A DNA stretch of 64,000 bases from Lunularia cruciata (taxonomy: Eukaryota > Streptophyta > Marchantiopsida > Lunulariales > Lunulariaceae): contig OX419758.1 in the NCBI GenBank assembly GCA_948567375.1, positions 58,595,001 through 58,659,000 on the forward strand, given 5' to 3'. The position numbers and the translations under genes are program-made. Shown piece by piece: positions 58,171 through 64,000 of this stretch (positions are counted from its first letter, which is position 1; each line of letters opens with the position of its first letter). Below the pieces are notes generated by a model. The model made no database searches, had not been told where the DNA came from, and saw only the letters and a list, made by a program, of their open reading frames with translations.

Positions 58171-59469
58171 TCAAGAGGAAAAGGAAGAAGGGTTAGGAAC
58201 AAAGGGTTTCAACTTGGAAATATGAAAGACAGGATGGATACGCATGTGACAAGGTAAGGCAAGACGATAAGCAACAGGAGAGATAATGTGGGTGATATCA
58301 AAGGGTCCTATCCAATTAGGAGCAAGTTTACGAACTTGGGTATCAAGTGGGAGAGGGAGGTTACTAGAGGATAGCATGACTTTATCACCAACTTCAAAGG
58401 TGAGATCACGACGATGATGGTCTGCATATTGTTTTTGGCGATTCTGAGCAACAAGGAGGTGAGATTTGGCTTGTTGGAGAGATTGGGATATAGTGGTCAA
58501 GAATGTAGAAGTATGAGGAACCTGAGAGGGAGGGGGAGCAAGAAGAGAATCTGGAACAAGCGGATCTTGGCCAAAATTGAGAAAGAAGGGCAAAAATCCA
58601 ATGCTTGCCTGTTTGGAATTGTTGTAGGCAAATTCTGTAGCTGCAAGACATTCATCCCAGTTGGTATGGTGGACATTGACAAAGGCCCGCAACATATCCT
58701 CCAATGTACGATTGGCACGTTCGGTTTGTCCATCAGTTTGAGGATGATAGGCCGTGGACAAAGCAAGCTTGGTGCCGAGTATCTCGAAGAGTGCTTGCCA
58801 AAACTTCCCGGTAAATCGAGGATCACGGTCGGAGATGAGTACACGTGGCATCCCATGATGCTTGAAGACATTGTCGAAGTAGATTTGCGCTAAGGTTGGA
58901 GCATCCACGGTATCACAGGTTGGTGCCAAGTGGATTTGCTTACTAAGCTTATCCACAAACACCACAATTGCGGTGTGTCCTTGTTTTGTCTTTGGCAAGG
59001 ATGTGATGAGATTCAAGCTCACATGCTCCCAACGAGCGGATGGAATGGCAAGTGGTTGAAGGAGTCCACTCGGCTTCTGGTTGCTGGCCTTGTTCCGTTG
59101 GCAACTCTCACATGATCGGACAAAGTCTCGAACATCTCGTGTCATGTTGGGCCACCACCATTGGCGTTGGAGGGTGCCCAAGGTCTTGTCCACTCCCATG
59201 TGACCAGCTATTGGTAAATCATGGGCTTCTTGAAGGCGCACAAGTCGAAGATCACCTTTGGTTGGAACATAGATCTGGTCTGCATGGAATAAAAGGCCTT
59301 CCTTGAATGAGAAGGTGTTGTACTTCTTGTCACGTGCTGTTAGACGACCGTGTACCATTTGGAAGAAGGGATCTTGCTGTAGGGCTAACCGAAACTTGTT
59401 ATGAATCTTGGGATCAATTGACACCATCGTAATTGCTGCCGTGATGAGAGGAAGAGACTTCAAATCAGG
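58171..59469 (-). pseudogene. Integrase, copy 4 (full-length domain)
   Basis: A 430-codon frame between two TGA stops. The N-terminal zinc domain has H-x-L-P-I-A-G-H and CESCQ. The catalytic core has VVFVDKLSK (Asp), VLISDRDPRF (Asp), YHPQTDGQTERA and RTLEDML (Glu), so the full D-D-E triad is present. EFAYNNSKQ and the GPF-type C-terminal motif (NWIGPFDI) follow, ending FHISKLKPF. All key residues are intact; only the flanking stops (59470-59472 and 58171-58173) separate it from the rest of pol. In the element it would insert cDNA into the genome. Confidence 0.93.
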
Positions 59470-59880
59470 TCATTGTGATAGAGCATCAGGGATGACATGG
59501 AACCGACCTGGTTTGTACTCAAGTTTGATGTCGAACAATTGGAGTTGCTCTTCCCATCGATGATGTCGACTCTTCATGTGCTCTAGGTGTAAGGTCTGCA
59601 ACAATGGCTTGTGATCAGTTCGCATGATCACTTGTTTCCCCAAGAGATAATGCCTCCATACCTTGGTGGCATATACCATTGCAAGTTGTTCCCGATCTCA
59701 AGTAGAGTAATTTCTTTCAGCTGTATTTAGTCGGCGAGACACAAAGGCAATAGGATGTAGTCCATCTGGAAATTCTTGTTGCAACACAGCTCCAATTGCA
59801 AAGTTAGAAGCATCAAAATCAACCACACAAGGTAGTTGAGGATCATATGGTTGAAGAATGGGTCTTGAAGACACCATATG
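59470..59880 (-). pseudogene. RNase H domain, copy 4 (interrupted by TGA)
   Basis: The first half ([32 protein letters not shown]) ends the 607-codon frame at TGA 59698-59700. The second half (VWRHYLLGKQVIMRTDHKPL, FHVIPDALSQ) lies in the same frame and ends at TGA 59470-59472. The domain is otherwise intact. Both stops are shared with copy 1 and absent from copy 2. Confidence 0.9.
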
Positions 59881-60800
59881 CTTTAACTTCTGGAATGCTT
59901 CTTCATGCTTGGTGGTCCATTGGAAGCTCGAGTTCTTTCCCAAGAGATCAGTCAATGGTGCAGCCACGTGAGCATAATAGTGGATGAACCGTCGGTAAAA
60001 ACTGGCCAATCCGTTGAACGCTCGTACTTTGGTAGCATCTTTCGGGGTAGGCCAATCAGTAATGGCCTTGATCTTCTCTTCTTCCATCTTGATCCCCTCT
60101 GATGAGATCTTATGACCCAAGAAGGTAACCTCCTTCTGCCAAAAAGCACACTTTGACTTCTTGCAGTAAAATTTCCAATGTCGTAGTCGTCTTAGGACTT
60201 CTTGCACATGATTCATGTGTTCTGCCTCTGTCCTACTATAGATTAAGATATCATCTAAGAACACTACCATGGACTGATCCAATAGCCCCTCCAACACCCG
60301 ATGCATCTGATCCATGAAGACCGCTGGAGCATTAGTGAGTCCGAAAGGTAGAACTCTCCACTCAAAATGTCCATACCTTGTACGAAAGGCAGTCTTTTTC
60401 ACATCCTCTCCTTCAATAGGAATTTGCCAATAGCCGCTACAAAGATCTAGCTTGGAAAAGTATCGTGCTCCACTTAATTGATCAAGCAAGTCATTGATCC
60501 GATGCAAGGGATATGCATTCTTCACGGTTTGCTTATTGAGCCCACGGTAATCAATACAGAAACGAAGTCCTCCATCCTTCTTTGGAACAAATAGTACCGG
60601 TGCTCCCCAAGGAGAGGTACTATGTCGTATGAAATCCTTCTCCAACAACTCTGTAAGTGTTGTTCGCAACTCCTCCAACTCCTTTGGTGAGAGCCGATAG
60701 ATTGGTCTACTCACTGGAGTACTTCCTGGCAATAACTCGATCTTGAAGGGCATACCTCGATCAGAGGGTAATCCCTTTGGCAGATCATCCGGAAACACAT
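59881..60800 (-). pseudogene. Reverse transcriptase, copy 4 (intact domain)
   Basis: Residues about 240-530 of the frame 59698-61521. Motifs in order: [34 protein letters not shown] (fingers), [16 protein letters not shown] (first Asp), [24 protein letters not shown] (the two catalytic Asp, residues 423-424), then [13 protein letters not shown] and [19 protein letters not shown] (thumb/connection). The catalytic residues are present and no stop falls inside, so this is the best-preserved domain in the window. Confidence 0.95.
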
Positions 60801-60909
60801 CTACAAACTCTTGAACTATCCGATCAACCGTCGCTTGATGCAGCACTTGGACCTCCTCAGATTGTTCTTGTGCAATCGGCTTGATCCACACCGCGAATAC
60901 AAACTTATC

Positions 60910-61089
60910 TTCCTCCAAAGCTTGCTCTATGGCTGCTTCATTAACAAACTTCCCTTCTAGGGACTCATCTCTCTTCCGAGCTTGCTCCATGGTTGCCTTC
61001 CTGGCAAACTTCCCATCTTGGGACTCATCTCCCTTCCAGATTTGCTCTATAGCTACCTTCTCGACAAACTTCCCATCTTGGGACTGACT
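60910..61089 (-). repeat. Three 20-residue tandem repeats in the PR-RT linker, copy 4
   Basis: Residues 145-204 are three units of the form S-Q/L-D/E-G-K-F-x-x-K/E-x-x-x-E-Q-x-x-x-x-D-E/K. The DNA repeat has period 60 bp and keeps frame. Copy 1 has the same three units (8685-8864); copy 2 has lost part of them with protease. Confidence 0.85.
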
Positions 61090-61521
61090 ATTCTTAGGTG
61101 TCTTACTCAGAGGTGCCAGACAGCCTAATCGGAAATTCCTACCTTGGTGTTGTACCTGAATTTGGTGTCGGGTCCAATCAAATTGAACCTTATGACATTC
61201 AAGCCAAGGTAGACCCAGAATGATATCATAGTGTAGAGGTGCCACTACAAACCTCATACACTCCAAATACTCCTTCCCAATCTTGAAGGTAACAGGATGC
61301 AAGGTGCGGAATGCAGAACCCTTTCTACCATCCGCCATCATCAAACTACTTCCAATCATTGGCTTGATAGGAATAACCAATTCCTTTGCTACTTGCATAG
61401 ACATGCAATTCTCTGAACTTCCAGAATCAACCAAAATTCTACAACCCCGATTAGATATCATACCTTGCAAGTGAAGCAAACTTGCATAGGTCAAGCCTTC
61501 AATCCCATTGGAACTAATCAA
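61090..61521 (-). pseudogene. Aspartic protease, copy 4
   Basis: Residues 1-140 of the pol frame. [11 protein letters not shown] holds the D-S-G triad (Asp at residue 32), and [20 protein letters not shown] is the second-half motif. The annotated first codon is TTG (61521), but the frame is open upstream to the GGGAAAC heptamer, so translation probably enters by frameshift rather than by initiation here. The triad is intact, unlike copy 1. Confidence 0.9.
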
Positions 61522-61547
61522 GCTCCCAGTAGGCGGCTCGAAATCTC

Positions 61548-62447
61548 CTATTGGGATTCCTCGTTTCCCTGATCATTCCGCTCCACAACCTCCACTTGGG
61601 CAACTTGTCGAGGTCGTCCATTCTTGAGTGGACATTCAGCAATACGATGCCCCAACTGGTGGCAATAAAAACAACCTCCATTTTGTCGTAATCTTTCTCT
61701 ATCTGCTGTGCCAAGTGGTCTTCGTTGGATAGCATCAATCTCCATTGGTACCGGTTCTTCCACTCGTGGTACTGGTGGGTTTTGTGTAGGTCGAGGTCGA
61801 GACCAAGTTGTCGCAACTAAGGAATCAAAACACTCAGCCAATTGCATGGCTTGTTCTACATTTTGTGGCTCTCGCATGGTCACCTCCAATCTGGTTTGTG
61901 ACTTCAATCCTCGCACAAATTGATCCAGAACTTCACCTTCTTGGATATCTGGAATTTGCATGATGATATTCTGAAATTGTGTGATGTAGCTTCTCACTGA
62001 GCCAATCTGCCTCAACTCCGCCAATTTATCTCGTGCAGCTCGGGTGGCATTTATAGTCTAAAATCGACCAAGTATTGCATCCTTGAATTCTACCCATGTA
62101 AAAATTGGTGTAACAATTTGTCGTTCAGCTCTTTCTACTCAGAATCGCCACCAAAGTTTTGCCACTCCATCCAATTGGCTAGAAGCCAAGAGAATTTGTT
62201 TCCGTTCGTCTTGAAGATTGGTGGCTTCAAAGTAACGTTCGCAGTCAAACACAAAATTCTCCACTGTGCCTGGAAGATTCTTGCCTTCAAACACTTTGGG
62301 TTTCGGAAATCGAATGCGATCTTCTCCATCTCGAACTGGCGCTCTGTCTATCTGTTCTTGTCGTTGCTGGTCTCGTTCATCCAACAATCGAGTAAGATGC
62401 TCAATTTGTTATTGCATTGCAAGGATAACATCCGGTATTGCCGCCAT
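61548..62447 (-). pseudogene. Gag, copy 4 (three in-frame stops)
   Basis: 299 codons from ATG 62447-62445 (GCGATGGCGGC context, MAAIPD) to TAG 61550-61548. It includes the capsid part (IRFPKPKVFEGKNLPGTVENF ... LDGVAKLWWRF, then WVEFKDAILGRF, VRSYITQFQNIIMQIPDIQ, LDQFVRGLK) and a CCHC zinc knuckle, CFYCHQLGHRIAEC (61673-61632). In-frame stops are TAA at codon 13 (62411-62409), TGA at codon 103 (62141-62139, shared with copy 1) and TAG at codon 130 (62060-62058, copy 4 only; copy 1 has CAA). It would form the particle and package RNA. Confidence 0.92.
61563..61569 (-). promoter_or_regulatory. Candidate -1 ribosomal frameshift heptamer (gag to pol)
   Basis: Minus strand GGGAAAC in phase G-GGA-AAC relative to gag, 12 nt before the gag TAG (61550-61548). 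The -1 frame has a TGA two codons upstream of the heptamer and is open downstream into protease, so the frame change must occur in this window of about 30 nt. Copies 1 and 2 have the same frame relation with decayed heptamers. Confidence 0.5.
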
Positions 62448-62705
62448 CGCTACTACTCTATTCCACTACCTGCAATTTATCTAGTTGATTAACACGTAGA
62501 TACAACACGTCCACCGTTCTCCATAAGTTACAACTGGAAGTATCAAGGGTTCCTCTGACACGGTGATCATATGTAGAAAATCCTGCCCAAAGCGTGAAGT
62601 GATGAATTGTGTGAAACGATGCTTTGGTAATATCTGGACATGAAAGTCCCAATGGTTTGGCGGAAGTGGATTTGGTGGTCCATAAATTCCATCCATCCCA
62701 TTCCT
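62448..62705 (-). other. 5' leader of copy 4
   Basis: Untranslated region between primer site and gag ATG, homologous to 10228-10485 in copy 1. Confidence 0.65.
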
Positions 62706-62717
62706 GCTCTGATACCA
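62706..62717 (-). other. Primer-binding site for initiator Met-tRNA, copy 4
   Basis: Minus strand TGGTATCAGAGC, one base from the LTR. Confidence 0.95.
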
Positions 62718-62822
62718 ATGTAAAAGACCAAAACCGAGAAGAGAATTAGGAGAATGGAAGCTCACATTGGGACACTTGAATGAGGGAAAACTCTGAATGC
62801 CTAGCATGAGCTTCGGCCTTGG

Positions 62823-62830
62823 TATTTATA
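62823..62830 (-). promoter_or_regulatory. TATA box of copy 4 promoter
   Basis: Minus strand TATAAATA (in CTATAAATACC), conserved in all LTRs of this family. Confidence 0.75.
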
Positions 62831-62849
62831 GGTAGCAAACAAGTCCCTT

Positions 62850-63013
62850 GAAGCTTCTCAAGAAGCTTCCTTCTAGAAGCCGTCTACTTGGCGTGCAAGC
62901 TAAGCTAGTTAGAAGCTTCTAGAAGCTTCCTTCTAGAAGCTACCTGCTTAGGGCACAAGTTAACTAGTTAGGAAGCTTCCCAAGAAGCTTCTTAGATGCT
63001 TCTAGAATATTCT
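62850..63013. promoter_or_regulatory. Heat-shock-element cluster in the 5' LTR of copy 4
   Basis: A perfect four-unit element is at 62911-62930 (AGAAGCTTCTAGAAGCTTCC) with TTCTAGAA adjoining (62931-62938). A perfect three-unit nTTCnnGAAnnTTCn element is at 62999-63013. Further GAAGCTTC pairs are at 62850-62878 and 62972-62993. All lie 20 to 190 bp upstream of the TATA box. Confidence 0.75.
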
Positions 63014-63082
63014 AGGCTATTTTGTCTTATTATCTACTTCATAAGCTCGACTAACTTCGTCGCTAAAATCCATATTGTTACA

Positions 63083-64000
63083 TGTAGTGAGATGTAGTGG
63101 AAGAAAGAAGGTGGTTCCTTGTCCAATCTAAAATTGATTGACATTTGGATTTTGTAGTGTATGCCATGGATAATTATATGATATCTTGATTGCATATCAC
63201 AATTATTAGCCATTCTTTCCCATGAGTCTACTATTGGTGTCTTTGGATACAAAGCTTGCTCAAGTCCAATTCCAATGAGTTGTCATTTGGCTCCAAGGTT
63301 GAGGTGAACCATGACTGATCCTATGCTCTTATAGATTCTTTGAGTCTATAAGCAAAATAGGTGCCCTATGAGATTTAACAAAGAAGGATCTTTGGACCCT
63401 ATGATCCCAAATATCTCTAGGAAAGTATTGGCTTGGAGTCAGAGTTGGAATGTTGTTGGGGTGTAGAGTAAATCAACTTAACCCAATTTTAAGCAACGAT
63501 GGTTTTTTCCCTTGATCTACTTGACCCCTAAATGGGATACCAATGCTCAACAATCCCTTGCTAAGTTGTCCAAAGGTTCACCATCTCATTAGGCAACATC
63601 TAATATTAGGTTCCTATGCGGTTAAATGTGAGTTAAACACTTATCAAGTGTTGGTTGTTAATGGGGTAAGGACCAAGACTCTGTCCTTTGTAGTTTGGTT
63701 AGGATATGAGATAGTGGATGCATGGTTTATTGGGTCTAGCCTCAATTCATTAGGATTGAGTCAGGTTTGAAGGTCACCAAGATAGAGGAGCAAAAGAGAG
63801 GTTCTTGTCCACTTATCATAAAGGCTTTGGGACCCATTTCAAGGAGATACATGAGGCCCATATCAAGTATAGTGTACTTTGGATTCAACAACAAAATCTG
63901 TCACTTAGCCAAAATTCATCTCATTATTATTATTCCAAGATAAGGAGTCCAAGGAGTTGGTGTAGGTTTGGGCTAGGGTCTCTAGGTGATGTAGGTAGCA
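63083..64000. other. Noncoding flank after copy 4
   Basis: Starts with the right TGTAG duplication. Only a 75-codon frame (63543-63770, +) without recognised domain. Similar in composition to 56.9-57.5 kb, with which it was continuous before the insertion. Confidence 0.5.

Larger units (their letters stand above)
57499..63082 (-). mobile_element. Ty3/gypsy chromovirus, copy 4 (youngest, nearly complete)
   Basis: 5584 bp on the minus strand, flanked by perfect TGTAG duplications (57494-57498 and 63083-63087). LTRs are 57499-57921 (423 bp, 3' LTR) and 62719-63082 (364 bp, 5' LTR); apart from one missing 59-bp unit they differ at about four positions. It carries an initiator-Met primer site, gag (62447-61548), pol in the -1 frame (from 61569 to 57856), a purine tract and a chromodomain. 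Gag has three in-frame stops and pol three; several look like CGA to TGA changes, the typical result of deamination of methylated CpG. Confidence 0.97.
62719..63082 (-). repeat. 5' LTR of copy 4
   Basis: 364 bp; three U3 units instead of four. The promoter-side arrangement in transcription direction is heat-shock elements at about 63013-62999, 62993-62972, 62940-62911 and 62878-62850, then TATA at 62830-62823. Confidence 0.96.

Noticed and set aside
58414-58893. 159-codon plus-strand ORF
   Set aside because: Antisense shadow of the copy 4 integrase on the minus strand; no protein motif of its own. The same holds for 6348-6824 against copy 1 integrase.

Overview
The window looks like repeat-rich intergenic DNA from a seed plant with a large genome. 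The DNA is AT-rich and contains Ty3/gypsy LTR retrotransposons of different ages, two with initiator-Met-tRNA primer sites and integrase-linked chromodomains of the plant chromovirus type. No intact host gene, rRNA, convincing tRNA or CRISPR array could be supported. A gymnosperm is plausible because of the old, decayed, widely spaced elements, but this is inference.

Layout. 1-3525: decayed DNA with a minus-strand remnant of an unknown dispersed ORF (about 1960-2470). 3526-4284: solo LTR of the same family as the element at 44087-49680. 5285-10905: chromovirus copy 1 (minus strand), inserted in a 130-bp tandem repeat. 10906-20675: repeats and noncoding DNA. About 20676-24548: chromovirus copy 2 (minus, truncated, protease lost). 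24549-43590: mostly noncoding, with broken ORFs of unknown function at 27.8-29.4, 34.4-35.1, 36.1-36.7 and 42.6-43.2 kb. 43591-55891: an old Ty3/gypsy element (plus strand) whose 5' LTR is split by a second chromovirus at 44087-49680 with a perfect 5-bp target duplication (TGATG). 55892-57498: broken unknown ORF. 57499-63082: chromovirus copy 4 (minus), the youngest copy, with TGTAG target duplications and LTRs about 1% divergent by eye. 63083-64000: noncoding.

Most interesting system. Copies 1, 2 and 4 form one chromovirus family whose U3 is a tandem array of about 60-bp units carrying perfect heat-shock elements (nGAAnnTTCnnGAAnnTTCn) upstream of a TATA box, so heat- or stress-driven transcription is predicted. 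In the same family gag and pol are in different frames in all three copies, and in copy 4 a canonical GGGAAAC heptamer sits in the correct phase 12 nt before the gag stop (candidate programmed -1 frameshift). The pol frame runs through the chromodomain into the 3' LTR. The PR-RT linker carries three 20-residue tandem repeats. Copies 1 and 4, which are independent insertions, share three in-frame TGA stops, suggesting that a defective source was mobilised in trans.

All coding regions here are broken; no protein listed is expected to be made intact from a single ORF.
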